Shown: positions 15,425 through 23,349 of the stretch, one piece after another
Position numbering within the stretch: position 1 is the stretch's first letter
Layout of the letters: the number at the start of each line of letters is the position of its first letter
NCBI GenBank assembly: GCA_900547305.1
Contig: URGH01000016.1
Location: 1-39,315, forward strand
DNA from: an uncultured Oscillospiraceae bacterium
GTDB lineage: Bacteria > Bacillota > Clostridia > Oscillospirales > Acutalibacteraceae
DNA length: 39,315 bases
Direction: 5' to 3'
Translations under genes and position numbers: made by a program
The notes under the pieces: generated by a model
The model's input: the letters and a program-made list of their open reading frames with translations, nothing else
What the model was told of the DNA's origin: nothing
The model's database searches: none

Positions 15425-16702
15425 TTATAGCTTTATTTCGCCGACCTCAAGCATTTTCTGCGCGGCAAGCAGCACTCCCGCGTGCGCGCTGTGGAAATTC
15501 AGTCCGCCCTGCATCCAGGCGGCATAGGGCGGGCGCAGCGGTCCGTCTGCCGAAAGCTCTATTGAGGCGCCCATTGTAAACGCGCCTGCCGCCATTATAA
15601 CCTTGTCGTCATAACCCGGCATATCCCAAGGCTCGGGGGTTACAAAGGCGTCAACCGGGGCGCTGCTTTGCATACCGCGGCAAAAGGCGATAAGACCCTC
15701 CGCCGTGCCGAGGGTCACGCACTGAATAATATCCCCGCGTTTATCGTCAGGCTCGGGAGTTACCGCAAAGCCCAAGGCTTTGAAAAGAGCGGATGCGAAA
15801 ACGGCGGTCTTCATAGCCTCGCCCACAACGTGCGGGGCGGAGAAAAGCCCCATATATAACTCTCTGCTATGCCCGAGGGTCGCGCCCGCCTCGCGCCCCA
15901 CGCCGGGGCAGGTAAGCCTGTAGGCGCATTTTTCTATAAGCTCGTGCCTGCCCGCAATATATCCGCCCGTTGGGGCAATTCCGCCGCCCGGGTTTTTAAT
16001 AAGCGAGCCCGCAATAATATCCGCTCCAACCTCGCACGGCTCTTGCTTTTCGGTAAATTCGCCGTAGCAGTTATCCACCATTATAATGCTTTGCGGGGAG
16101 ACCTCGCGCACAATGTCGCATAACTCGCGGATTTTCTCTATTGTAAGGCTGGGTCTTGTGCTGTACCCGCGCGAGCGCTGAATGTACGCCATTTTGTAGG
16201 TGCTTGCGGCAAGTTCCTTTTTTATTGACGCTTTATCGGGCGTGCCGTCGGGCAGCAACGCTATTTCATGGTATTCAACCCCGAAATCGGCAAGGGAACC
16301 GTCGGTTTTTTCGTCGATTCCGAAAACGCCTGTGATTGTGTCGTACGGTCTGCCCGTAAGCACCAAAACCTTATCGCCCGGGCGCAAAAGCCCGAAAAGC
16401 GCCACGGTTAAGGTGTGCGTGCCCGAAACGAAATTGTGGCGTATTAAAGAGTCCTCCGCGCCCATGGCGTCCGCCATAACGCGCTCTAAAATCTCGCGCC
16501 CGCGGTCGTCGTAGCCGTAGCCCGTAGAGCCTGCAAACGCCGATTCCGTAACGCCGTTTTTAATAAACGCCGAAAGCATTTTAAGCTGATTGTATTCGGT
16601 TATATCATCTATTCCCTTAAAGCGCGGGGAAATTTCCGCGAGTATTTTTTCATCCAACCGCATTAAGCGCTCATCTATATTAAAAAAATTATTTATGTTC
16701 AC
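15425..16702 (-). CDS. YnbB-like PLP-dependent enzyme (methionine gamma-lyase family, 'aluminium resistance' protein)
   Basis: A 425-residue fold-type I pyridoxal-phosphate enzyme. The N-terminal GSTGYGYDDRGRE segment and the SGTHTLTVALFGLLRPGDKV region are typical of this family. GSLIKNPGGGIAPTGGYIAG near residue 230 contains the expected Schiff-base Lys, and MVDNCYGEF supplies the cofactor-binding Asp. These proteins are often named aluminium resistance proteins, but the true substrate is uncertain; a C-S lyase activity on a sulfur amino acid is plausible. The start overlaps the upstream GNAT gene by four bases, showing translational coupling. Confidence 0.88.
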   Translation of the reverse strand: MNINNFFNIDERLMRLDEKILAEISPRFKGIDDITEYNQLKMLSAFIKNGVTESAFAGSTGYGYDDRGREILERVMADAMGAEDSLIRHNFVSGTHTLTVALFGLLRPGDKVLVLTGRPYDTITGVFGIDEKTDGSLADFGVEYHEIALLPDGTPDKASIKKELAASTYKMAYIQRSRGYSTRPSLTIEKIRELCDIVREVSPQSIIMVDNCYGEFTEKQEPCEVGADIIAGSLIKNPGGGIAPTGGYIAGRHELIEKCAYRLTCPGVGREAGATLGHSRELYMGLFSAPHVVGEAMKTAVFASALFKALGFAVTPEPDDKRGDIIQCVTLGTAEGLIAFCRGMQSSAPVDAFVTPEPWDMPGYDDKVIMAAGAFTMGASIELSADGPLRPPYAAWMQGGLNFHSAHAGVLLAAQKMLEVGEIKL

Positions 16703-17382
16703 TCTCTCACCTTATAACCGGCTGTGTAAAGCCTTTTAAATCCGTATTTTTCATAAAATCCCACAAGCGGCGGCTTGCAGCATAAAAGCATTTGCCGCCC
16801 GCTGTTTTTGCATATTATCGCTTTAAGCGCTTGTCCGCCGCAGCCTTTTTCAAGGCTTGCAAGCCCGCAAAGCAGGGCGTAATTTCCCGTATTAAAAGAA
16901 ACCGCGGCGCATTTATTTTTAATTCCCCAAAGCGAAGCCCCGCCCCTGTTCAGTCGGCGGCAAAAATCCACCGCAAAGTGGGGGTAATCGGGCACATCTA
17001 AACCTGCGGCGGAAAAAACCTCGTAAATATCCTTGCTCGAAAGCCTGTCCCCCATATCTGTAAGCAGGGAACTATCGGCACAGCGCGCCATTACCTCCAC
17101 CGTTTCTGTAGGCTGTATTTCCAGTTTTTCAAACGTCACGCTATCGGTAAAAACCGTTTTGGGGTTAAGCATTTTAATAAACTCGGCAAGCTCCGCCGTA
17201 TTCCCGCCGCCGTAAGAAACGGTCATATTACCGTCCGAAAGGGAAATATACGTCTCCGCACCCGTCTGCTGCCAAAAATAAACATCGGGGTCTTCTTTGT
17301 AGCAATCAAAAAGGCACTTTATTCTTATATACTCCGCCGTAGGTTTTGAAGCCTCGGGCAGAGCGTTTATAAGCCTTATCAT
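16699..17382 (-). CDS. GNAT-like N-acetyltransferase
   Basis: A 227-residue protein. The C-terminal half has GNAT features: NTGNYALLCGLASLEKGCGGQALKAIIC corresponds to the strand and Q/R-x-x-G-x-G/A acetyl-CoA loop, and PPLVGFYEKYGFKRL is the characteristic last motif. The N-terminal half (~110 residues) is variable and may be a second degenerate GNAT fold. It overlaps its neighbours by four bases on both sides, so it is embedded in the murD operon. The substrate is unknown. Confidence 0.75.
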   Translation of the reverse strand: MIRLINALPEASKPTAEYIRIKCLFDCYKEDPDVYFWQQTGAETYISLSDGNMTVSYGGGNTAELAEFIKMLNPKTVFTDSVTFEKLEIQPTETVEVMARCADSSLLTDMGDRLSSKDIYEVFSAAGLDVPDYPHFAVDFCRRLNRGGASLWGIKNKCAAVSFNTGNYALLCGLASLEKGCGGQALKAIICKNSGRQMLLCCKPPLVGFYEKYGFKRLYTAGYKVRE

Positions 17383-18386
17383 TCAATTTCGCCGCTGCAA
17401 ATGCCTTTAAGCATATATTCCGCAAGCTGCAGCGCGTTTTCAATATCGCTTTTATCCGCAACCGAGGCGGGTGAATGAATGTACCTGCACGGAACGGAAA
17501 TAGCCAGCGTGCGCACTCCGCCGCGGCTTGTGTGCACCGCACCCGAGTTATTGCCGCCCGCAACCGCTGCCTTGGGCTGGCAGGTTATGCCGCTTTTAAG
17601 GGCGGCATTATAATAGGCTTTATCGTAAACGGTGGCTCTGTCCATAAACGAAACGGCAGGACCGCCGCCTAAAACACAAACACGTCTTGAAGGCTCGACG
17701 CCCGCAATATCCGCCGCAGTGGTGCCCTCAAGCACTATTGCCGCGTCGGGTGCTACGGTGTAAGCCGCCGCCTTTGCGCCGCGAAGACCTACTTCCTCCT
17801 GAACCGAGAAAACGGCGTAAAAATCATACTCCGCTTCTTTCAAAAGCATAGATATAAGCACCGCGCAGCCTATTCGGTCGTCAAGCGCCTTTGATTTTAT
17901 TTTATCGCCCGCGTCGGTATATTCCCCGCAAATCACGGCGCGGTCGCCGGGGGAAACCAGCTTTAGAGCCTCCTCTTTAGAGGAAGCGCCTATGTCGATA
18001 TAAAGCGAGTGCGGGTCGGGCAGTTTTTTACGCTCGTCGGCGGAAATCAGGTGTATAGGCTTGCCCGAGATAACGCCGTTTATGCCGTTTACCTTAACGC
18101 GGCGGAACATAAGAATTGATGTGTCAATTCCGCCCACGGCGGAAAAATTCAGAAAACCGTCATCCGTAATATATGTTACTATTAAGCCTACCTCGTCCAT
18201 ATGCGCGTCAAGTATAACCTTTTTAGCGGGCGTTTTTTTGCCCTTTTTAAAGGCTATAATGCTGCCGAGCGGGTCAACTTTGTATTCGCAGTGATTTTCT
18301 ATTTTACCTATAATATAGTCTCTTACCGCCGTTTCATCACCCGAAACAGCGTTAAGTGTGCAGAGTTCACTTAAAATTTCAAGCAT
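17379..18386 (-). CDS. M42-family metalloaminopeptidase (first of two)
   Basis: A 335-residue M42 peptidase, a dinuclear-metal aminopeptidase that usually assembles into dodecameric TET particles and trims short peptides in the cytoplasm. Visible ligands and catalytic residues: DAHMDEVG (~61-68), SKALDDRIG (~165), the general-base pair in SVQEEVGLRG (~198), VLEGTTAAD, and the last His in CRYIHSP. Length is standard. It overlaps the upstream paralogue by eight bases and the GNAT gene by four. Two adjacent M42 genes of differing sequence suggest a mixed complex or different residue preferences. Confidence 0.92.
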   Translation of the reverse strand: MLEILSELCTLNAVSGDETAVRDYIIGKIENHCEYKVDPLGSIIAFKKGKKTPAKKVILDAHMDEVGLIVTYITDDGFLNFSAVGGIDTSILMFRRVKVNGINGVISGKPIHLISADERKKLPDPHSLYIDIGASSKEEALKLVSPGDRAVICGEYTDAGDKIKSKALDDRIGCAVLISMLLKEAEYDFYAVFSVQEEVGLRGAKAAAYTVAPDAAIVLEGTTAADIAGVEPSRRVCVLGGGPAVSFMDRATVYDKAYYNAALKSGITCQPKAAVAGGNNSGAVHTSRGGVRTLAISVPCRYIHSPASVADKSDIENALQLAEYMLKGICSGEIE

Positions 18387-19389
18387 TTAAAAGCCCTCCC
18401 GACAAAATGTATTTTGCGAGCAGCTCGGCAGAGCTTTCAATATCCGCAAGGCTTACTGTTTCAACCTCTGTGTGCATATTGCGCAGCGGAATTGAAACGG
18501 TGCAGGTCTTAGCGCCGCTTTCGGCAACCGAGAGCACGTCCGCGTTAGTTCCCGTTCTGCCGCCCATAACTTCGGGGGCGTATGCAATTCCGTTTTCCGC
18601 AGCAACCTTGCAAAGTTTTTTGGAAACGCCGCTGTCAAGCACGGGGGAAAAGCCTATCATCGGTCCACCGCCTAATTTGCCGCATTCCTCCGCCGATATT
18701 CCTATACCGTCGCCAAAGGTAACATCAACCGCTATAACCTCATCGGGGTGTATACCGAAGGACGCCGCCGCAGCGCCGCGCATACCAAGCTCCTCAGCGT
18801 CGCTGAAAAGCAGCACCACATTGCAGGGCAGCGCATTATCTGCCAGTAATTCCGCCGTTTTTAAAAGGCAGGCAACGCCCGCGCGGTCGTCAAACGAGCG
18901 GCCGGTTACAAGCCCGCCCGAAAGCTCGGCAGGCTCTGCCGAAAATGTAATGTAATCGCCGAGGGATACTAAATCTTTAGCCTTAGCGCCCAGCATTGTA
19001 TCAAGCTTTATGCTTGCTATGTCGGAATACTCCACCTCTCCGCTTGCAAGGTGCGGCGGGGTGCTGCAAAAAACAGCGGGAATATTTTTCTTACCGTGCA
19101 CCGTAACGGCACGTGCGGGCAGGGCGCGCAGATCTATGCCGCCGCAGCAGGCAGCGGTAATGAAGCCCTCGCCGTCAATGTCGGTAACGGTAAATGCCAC
19201 CTGGTCTATGTGCGCGTCAAGCAAGACAGTGTAATCGGCGGCGCCTTTTATTTTTCCTATAACCGCGGCGCCGCGCCTTTCAACCTCTGCATATTTTTTA
19301 AGCTCTTCAGCGGCGTAATCAGCCGCGTCATGTACAGCCCCTACCGAATCAAGGCTTGAAAGCTTAAATAAAACCTCTTTAATATTCAT
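18379..19389 (-). CDS. M42-family metalloaminopeptidase (second, divergent paralogue)
   Basis: A 336-residue paralogue of the neighbouring M42 enzyme, clearly diverged. Metal-site residues persist: DAHIDQVA, GRSFDDRAG, SDAEELGMRG with the catalytic Glu pair, AVDVTFGDG, and PLRNMHTEVE with the last His. Compared with the neighbour, DEVG becomes DQVA and QEEVG becomes AEELG, which may shift specificity. The ATG shares a base with the murD stop (TAATG), so translation is coupled to murD. A peptide-recycling role beside a cell-wall gene is tempting but not shown by the sequence. Confidence 0.9.
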   Translation of the reverse strand: MNIKEVLFKLSSLDSVGAVHDAADYAAEELKKYAEVERRGAAVIGKIKGAADYTVLLDAHIDQVAFTVTDIDGEGFITAACCGGIDLRALPARAVTVHGKKNIPAVFCSTPPHLASGEVEYSDIASIKLDTMLGAKAKDLVSLGDYITFSAEPAELSGGLVTGRSFDDRAGVACLLKTAELLADNALPCNVVLLFSDAEELGMRGAAAASFGIHPDEVIAVDVTFGDGIGISAEECGKLGGGPMIGFSPVLDSGVSKKLCKVAAENGIAYAPEVMGGRTGTNADVLSVAESGAKTCTVSIPLRNMHTEVETVSLADIESSAELLAKYILSGGLLNA

Positions 19390-20768
19390 TACAGCTTATT
19401 TACCAGGTCCTTATAGTAATTTCCGCGCGCCACAAAATTCGGGAACATATCAAAGCTGGCGCAGGCGGGGCTTAAAGTCACAATATCACCTGAAACGGCG
19501 TCTCTATGCGCGGCGGCAACCGCCTCGTCAATATTTTTAACCCTTACAATTTCAGGCTCGCCCTTGTAATTTTCGTCGGCGCGTATGCATTTCTCAATCT
19601 TTTCGGCGGTATCGCCGCATAAATAAAGCTTTTTAACCTTTTCAATAATATAGGGCACCATAGGCTCAAAGGGTATGTGTTTATCATACCCGCCCGCTAT
19701 AAGCAGCACCTTACGGTCAAAGGCTTTAAGTCCCGCTATTGTGCGGGTGGGGCTTGATGCTATTGAATCATTGTAATACTTAACGCCGTCAAGCTCGCGA
19801 ACAAATTCAATTCTGTGCTCAACGCCCTTAAACTCGTGCGCCACGCGCTTTATTGAGTCTATGCCCACATAGCCCCAAACCGCCGCTATCGCCGCTAAAT
19901 AATTCGCTACGTTGTGGTCGCCGAGCACCGCTATTTCGCTGCGGTGCATAATGGGCGCGTCAATCCCGCGGTATGCCATGTGAATAGTGCTGTCGGTATC
20001 AAGCCACGCGCCGTTTTTGAGCGGCTGCTCCATACTGAACGAGAGCGATTGCCCGCGAACGTATTTTCTGAACTCGCGGGTTATATCGTTATCACGGTTG
20101 AGCACCGTGCGCGAGAATGCGTTTTGGTGCAGAAGTATATTTTTCTTCGCCTCAACGTATTCATCCATATCCTTATGAATATCAAGGTGATTGGGCGCAA
20201 CGTTGGTAACTACCGCCACGTCGGGGCTTTTGCGCATTGAAATAAGCTGAAATGAAGAAAGCTCGGCTACCACGAAATCCCCGGGCTTTATGCTTTCAAT
20301 TTCGGGAAGTAACGGCTTGCCTATATTGCCGCCGAGGTGCACCGTTTTGCCCTCTGCCTCAAGCATTTTGGCAATAAGGGTGGTTGTGGTGGTTTTTCCG
20401 TCCGACCCGGTAACGGCGAATATCGTTGCGGGGCAAAGGTCGAAAAATACTTCCATTTCGCTGGTAACCGCAATTCCCTTTTTGCGCGCCGCCTCAAGCT
20501 CGGGCAAATTAAAGTTCATACCCGGCGTGCGGAATATAATATCAACCTCTAAATTATCAAGATACCCGTCGCCGAGGCGGAGCGTGGCACCCGCGTTTTC
20601 AAGCTCATCAGCCAGCGCGCCTATCTGCTCGCGGCTGCGGCGGTCGCAGGCGTAAACCGTGGCGCCCTTATTTAAAAAATTCAAAATAAGGGGAGTATTG
20701 CTCACCCCTATGCCGCACATTGCTATTTTTTTACCGTTTATCTGCTTAAAAAACTGTTTGCAATCCAA
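19389..20768 (-). CDS. murD: UDP-N-acetylmuramoylalanine-D-glutamate ligase MurD
   Basis: Adds D-glutamate to UDP-MurNAc-L-Ala in the cytoplasmic stage of peptidoglycan synthesis. Seen: an N-terminal nucleotide-type fold (KKIAMCGIGVSNTPLI), ATP loop VTGSDGKTTTTTLIA (~residues 119-133), AELSSFQL, NVAPNHLDIHKD, the carbamylated-Lys region EYVEAKKNIL, and C-terminal YNDSIASSPTRT. A longer frame opens at GTG 20834, but a promoter occupies its first codons. TTG at 20768, with GGGGGC upstream, gives 459 residues, the family length. It heads a six-gene operon running to 14741. Finding murD away from the usual dcw cluster is notable. Confidence 0.9.
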   Translation of the reverse strand: MDCKQFFKQINGKKIAMCGIGVSNTPLILNFLNKGATVYACDRRSREQIGALADELENAGATLRLGDGYLDNLEVDIIFRTPGMNFNLPELEAARKKGIAVTSEMEVFFDLCPATIFAVTGSDGKTTTTTLIAKMLEAEGKTVHLGGNIGKPLLPEIESIKPGDFVVAELSSFQLISMRKSPDVAVVTNVAPNHLDIHKDMDEYVEAKKNILLHQNAFSRTVLNRDNDITREFRKYVRGQSLSFSMEQPLKNGAWLDTDSTIHMAYRGIDAPIMHRSEIAVLGDHNVANYLAAIAAVWGYVGIDSIKRVAHEFKGVEHRIEFVRELDGVKYYNDSIASSPTRTIAGLKAFDRKVLLIAGGYDKHIPFEPMVPYIIEKVKKLYLCGDTAEKIEKCIRADENYKGEPEIVRVKNIDEAVAAAHRDAVSGDIVTLSPACASFDMFPNFVARGNYYKDLVNKL

Positions 20769-20802
20769 GCTAATTGCCCCCAATATATCTTTATACTTTT
20801 CT

Positions 20803-20831
20803 ATTATACTTAAAGTAATTGAAAATATCAA
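20803..20831 (-). promoter_or_regulatory. promoter of the murD operon
   Basis: On the minus strand: TTGATA (20831-20826), 17 bases, TATAAT (20808-20803). It lies 35 bases before the TTG start chosen for murD. Confidence 0.75.
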
Positions 20832-20916
20832 CACATACCGCGCGGTTTTTAAAAATAATTTACTTTTCAGCCCGCAAACGGTAACAAATCTGATACCATT
20901 TGTAACCGAATTGTTT

Positions 20917-20945
20917 TTGTACTTTTTGAAAAATCGGTATATAAT
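20917..20945 (+). promoter_or_regulatory. promoter of the secreted protein gene
   Basis: TTGTAC (20917-20922), 17 bases, TATAAT (20940-20945), 32 bases before the start at 20978. It diverges from the murD promoter. Confidence 0.6.
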
Positions 20946-20977
20946 TATAATCAGTAAGAAAGCTTGGAGGCGGTAGT

Positions 20978-21559
20978 ATGAAAAAGGGAATTTTAAACAT
21001 TACGGCACTGGCAGTTGTGTTGCTGATTTCTTTTACCTCGCTCACGGTTAAGCCCGCGGCGAACGCTACCGAAAAAAAGCCCGCCGTTACCGTTTCGGAA
21101 GAAAAGGTTTTGGGCGCGCGTTTTCTTAATATGCTGAACCATAATTTTGTTTATAACGGCGAGTTTGAAAGCGTTTACGAAATGACCGCCTGCTCTGAGG
21201 TTGCCCTGCTTGATAAAGCGGAGGACGGATATATTCGCCAGAGCCTTATTGCCGGTTATCTTTACAATATGTACGGGGTTGAAAATGTTGATTTCGCCGC
21301 CGTTACAAAGGATTTCCCGCAGCGTGAAAATTATGTTTATGTAATTCCGCGCGGCTTTTCGGTTTATAAACATTCCGCTCCCGTTATTACCGAGAATGAG
21401 GACGGTAGCTACACCGTGGTGACCGATGTGGAAATTTCCTCGCATGACAGCGATGCCGAAACCGCAAAGGCAACAACGCTTTTTGTAAAAAACGAAAATT
21501 CGGCTTTCGGCTTTAACATTATTTCTTCGGATATTTCCGCAGTAGGCTATAACGCATAA
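20978..21559 (+). CDS. secreted protein of unknown function
   Basis: A 193-residue protein with a clear signal peptide (KKGILNITALAVVLLISFTS, cleavage likely near PAANA) and no lipobox Cys or membrane anchor afterwards. The mature ~160 residues begin with a charged stretch, then a mixed alpha/beta domain (VLGARFLNMLNHNFVYNGEF; LVAYVIPRG-like strands near the middle) that I do not recognise. GGAGG precedes the start by about nine bases. It is a single-gene unit with its own promoter and a strong terminator. Confidence 0.75.
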   Translation: MKKGILNITALAVVLLISFTSLTVKPAANATEKKPAVTVSEEKVLGARFLNMLNHNFVYNGEFESVYEMTACSEVALLDKAEDGYIRQSLIAGYLYNMYGVENVDFAAVTKDFPQRENYVYVIPRGFSVYKHSAPVITENEDGSYTVVTDVEISSHDSDAETAKATTLFVKNENSAFGFNIISSDISAVGYNA

Positions 21560-21581
21560 ATTTGAATTTAGTTAAAATCAA

Positions 21582-21621
21582 CCCTGACGTTATCATTAAA
21601 GGATAACGTCAGGGCTTTTTT
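21582..21621 (+). terminator. strong intrinsic terminator between convergent genes
   Basis: CCCTGACGTTATC (21582-21594) pairs perfectly with GATAACGTCAGGG (21602-21614), then C and six Ts. It ends the secreted-protein transcript and may also serve the minus-strand SLOG-like gene. Confidence 0.92.
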
Positions 21622-21636
21622 CGGTTAAAGTAATTT

Positions 21637-22086
21637 TTATCTATAGCAGCATAAAATGTGTTTCTTTTTTTGCAGGGCGTAATTATAAGCCGCTTCCGCG
21701 TCGCTGTCCGGCTTTTCGCCACGGAGAAACACACATATTTCACTTTTGAAAATAAGCGACATATATCGCCTTAAATCGGCTGATTTTTCCGAATCGCCTA
21801 TAAATCTAAGGGTAAAGGTTTTGTCGTATTTCTCGGTAGAGTGAAACAGAGAGTTATCCTTTTCGTTATAATCCAAATTGAATTTTATCCGTCTGATTTC
21901 GGGGCGGTTTCTTTTATAAATTCCCACGGTATAAAAGCAAAGATTTCCGAAATCCGAATATTCGCCGAATAAAAAGTTTGTAACGCCTTTCTCCATAAGC
22001 TGATGAATAATTCCGTCCACTTTTTTCCATCTTGCGGATGAAAACTTAAATTCTCCGTTACCTATAAAGCATGCTGTGTTTTTCAT
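21637..22086 (-). CDS. SLOG-like (DUF1273-type) nucleotide-binding protein
   Basis: A 149-residue protein resembling the short SLOG/DUF1273 proteins of Clostridia: an N-terminal strand with CFIGNGEF where relatives have CFxGHR, a helix, GVTNFLFGEYSDFG in the place of the usual glycine-rich loop, and a C-terminal ICVFLRGEKPDSDAEAAYNYALQKKK in place of the segment that binds the ligand phosphate. SLOG domains bind nucleotides or their derivatives and occur in signalling and conflict systems. The His of the GHR motif is Asn here, so binding may be changed. It is a single-gene unit with its own promoter. Confidence 0.6.
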   Translation of the reverse strand: MKNTACFIGNGEFKFSSARWKKVDGIIHQLMEKGVTNFLFGEYSDFGNLCFYTVGIYKRNRPEIRRIKFNLDYNEKDNSLFHSTEKYDKTFTLRFIGDSEKSADLRRYMSLIFKSEICVFLRGEKPDSDAEAAYNYALQKKKHILCCYR

Positions 22087-22138
22087 TTTTAATCGCCCTT
22101 TTCGTATTTTGACCGTTTAAATTTTCTTTTATTTATAT

Positions 22139-22167
22139 ATTATACCGCTCATTTTAGTATAAATCAA
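22139..22167 (-). promoter_or_regulatory. promoter of the SLOG-like gene
   Basis: On the minus strand: TTGATT (22167-22162), 17 bases, TATAAT (22144-22139), about 50 bases upstream of the ATG. Confidence 0.6.
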
Positions 22168-22234
22168 GTAAAATCGGTAATTTATGTAGGATTATTACTG
22201 TTTGAATCGGTATAAAATACCCTTGGTGATATAA

Positions 22235-22546
22235 ATGAATGAGCAATTTGTCCGAGACAGAATAACTGCATTGAGAACACAAAAGGGAATTTCGGAATAT
22301 AAGATGAGCCTTGATTTAGGACACAGTAAAGGCTATATACAAGGTATATCTAGCGGCAGAGCGCTGCCCTCAATGTATGAATTTCTTTATATGTGCGATT
22401 ATTTGGGAATAACGCCAAAGGAATTTTTCGACAGTGAAATAGAAAATCCCGAAAAGGTAGAGCGGTTGTACAGACTCAGCAAAAATATGTCGGATGAGGA
22501 CCTGGATATTTTAATCGCTACGGCGGAGCGGCTGAGTAAAAAGTAA
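22235..22546 (+). CDS. XRE-family HTH regulator
   Basis: A 103-residue protein. Residues 5-65 form a Cro/CI-type DNA-binding domain (RDRITALRTQKGISEYKMSLDLG, then SKGYIQGISSGRALPSMYEFLYMCDYLGITPKEFF). The C-terminal ~35 residues (VERLYRLSKNMSDEDLDILIATAERLSKK) form a helix seen in many short Clostridia XRE proteins and probably used for dimerisation. The ribosome site is weak (GGTGAT). It is transcribed away from the SLOG-like gene, and a repeat-rich gap follows. Its regulon is unknown. Confidence 0.85.
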   Translation: MNEQFVRDRITALRTQKGISEYKMSLDLGHSKGYIQGISSGRALPSMYEFLYMCDYLGITPKEFFDSEIENPEKVERLYRLSKNMSDEDLDILIATAERLSKK

Positions 22547-22606
22547 AATTAAAAAACGGGCAGTATCAATGGCTCCCCCCACTGACGAGGTTTTGTGCAA
22601 ACCCAA

Positions 22607-22672
22607 GGCTCCCTTCTTTTTGACGTAAGTCAAAACAGAGGGGAGCTGTCAGCGTAGCTGACTGAGGGGTAT
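22607..22672 (+). repeat. dispersed two-hairpin repeat, copy B
   Basis: Same orientation and layout as the copy at 9135: GGCTCCC, hairpin 1 tip TTTTTGACgtaAGTCAAAA (22608-22646), hairpin 2 GTCAGCgtaGCTGAC (22648-22662), and TGAGGGG. The left flank TTTTGTGCAAACCCAA matches that of the 8655 hairpin. It sits in the 312-base gap between the XRE gene and acpP, which holds copies B and C, the acpP terminator, and a short GGCTCCCCCC fragment near 22571, but no gene. Confidence 0.85.
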
Positions 22673-22715
22673 TTTTCTAACGTTTACCATCTAATATCTA
22701 AATCTAGCTTGTAAC

Positions 22716-22769
22716 AATCCCTCAGTCAAAACCTACGGTTTTGCCAGCTCCCTTTAGGCAAGGGAGCCC
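22716..22769 (-). repeat. dispersed two-hairpin repeat, copy C (opposite orientation)
   Basis: Read on the minus strand: GGGCTCCC, hairpin 1 GCTCCCTTgcctaAAGGGAGC (22747-22767), hairpin 2 CAAAACCgtaGGTTTTG (22727-22743), then TGAGGGATTG. It shares the plan of copy B but not its arm sequences. Confidence 0.8.
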
Positions 22770-22807
22770 GTTGTGCAAGTCAAAGGTTCGAAAATATTAC
22801 AAGCAAT

Positions 22808-22839
22808 AAAAATGCGGGGGCACCGTTTCGTGCTCCCGC
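22808..22839 (-). terminator. intrinsic terminator of acpP
   Basis: A 10-bp stem (22814-22823 with 22830-22839, one G-T pair) followed on the minus strand by ATTTTTATT, 20 bases after the acpP stop. Confidence 0.85.
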
Positions 22840-22858
22840 TGTTTGCGTTTTTTTGAAA

Positions 22859-23089
22859 TTACTGCATATTGTTCTGAATGTATTCAACCACATCGCCTAT
22901 GGTTTTGAGGTTTTCAATCTCTTCGTCGGGAATTTCAACATCGAATTCATCCTCAATAGACATAAGCAGTTCAACAACGTCAAGGCTGTCGGCGTCAAGA
23001 TCCTCGGCTATTTTGGTGTCCATAGTCATTTCTTCCGCGTCTGCGTCAAGCTGTTCCGCCAATATTTCTTTAATTTTTTCAAATACCAT
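22859..23089 (-). CDS. acpP: acyl carrier protein
   Basis: A 76-residue acidic protein that carries growing fatty acids on a phosphopantetheine arm. The attachment motif DADSLDVVELLMSIEDEF is at about residues 34-51, with the modified Ser in DSLD. Helix I (FEKIKEILAEQLD) and the C-terminal helix (TIGDVVEYIQNN) are intact. GGAGG precedes the ATG. It stands alone, with its own promoter and terminator, rather than in a fab cluster. Its leader can form a GC-rich hairpin. Confidence 0.95.
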   Translation of the reverse strand: MVFEKIKEILAEQLDADAEEMTMDTKIAEDLDADSLDVVELLMSIEDEFDVEIPDEEIENLKTIGDVVEYIQNNMQ

Positions 23090-23131
23090 AACAAATTGCC
23101 TCCTGAAAATTTTAAGGACTTAAAGCCCGAA

Positions 23132-23156
23132 CCGCCGTTTTAAAAAAGCGCGGCGG
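23132..23156 (-). other. hairpin in the acpP 5' leader
   Basis: CCGCCG (23132-23137) pairs with CGGCGG (23151-23156) within the ~75-base acpP leader, between the promoter and the ribosome site. A stability or regulatory role is possible but unproven. Confidence 0.35.
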
Positions 23157-23171
23157 CAATATACTAAACAA

Positions 23172-23200
23172 ATAATATGTTCTTGCGGCGCGTTTGTCAA
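23172..23200 (-). promoter_or_regulatory. promoter of acpP
   Basis: On the minus strand: TTGACA (23200-23195), 17 bases, TATTAT (23177-23172). Confidence 0.75.
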
Positions 23201-23260
23201 TATATTTTTATACTTTTTTTAAAAAAATATACCGATAATAGGAAAAGCGGGTAAAAACTG

Positions 23261-23289
23261 TTGCAAAGCGGCGCTTTTTGGTTTATAAT
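23261..23289 (+). promoter_or_regulatory. promoter of proS and probably of the genes that follow
   Basis: TTGCAA (23261-23266), 17 bases, TATAAT (23284-23289), giving a start near 23296. It diverges from the acpP promoter. Confidence 0.7.
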
Positions 23290-23349
23290 ATAATGCGATT
23301 ATACATTTATCAACGAAAGGTGGGGAAGAGCGCCGCTGCGCTCCCTTAT

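Noticed and set aside
22561..22770. Short repeats as a CRISPR array
   Set aside because: Copies differ in orientation and arm sequence, are not regularly spaced, and no cas gene is present.
22780..22800. tRNA-like GGTTCGAAA
   Set aside because: Only a T-arm-like fragment; no acceptor stem, anticodon arm or CCA context was found around it.
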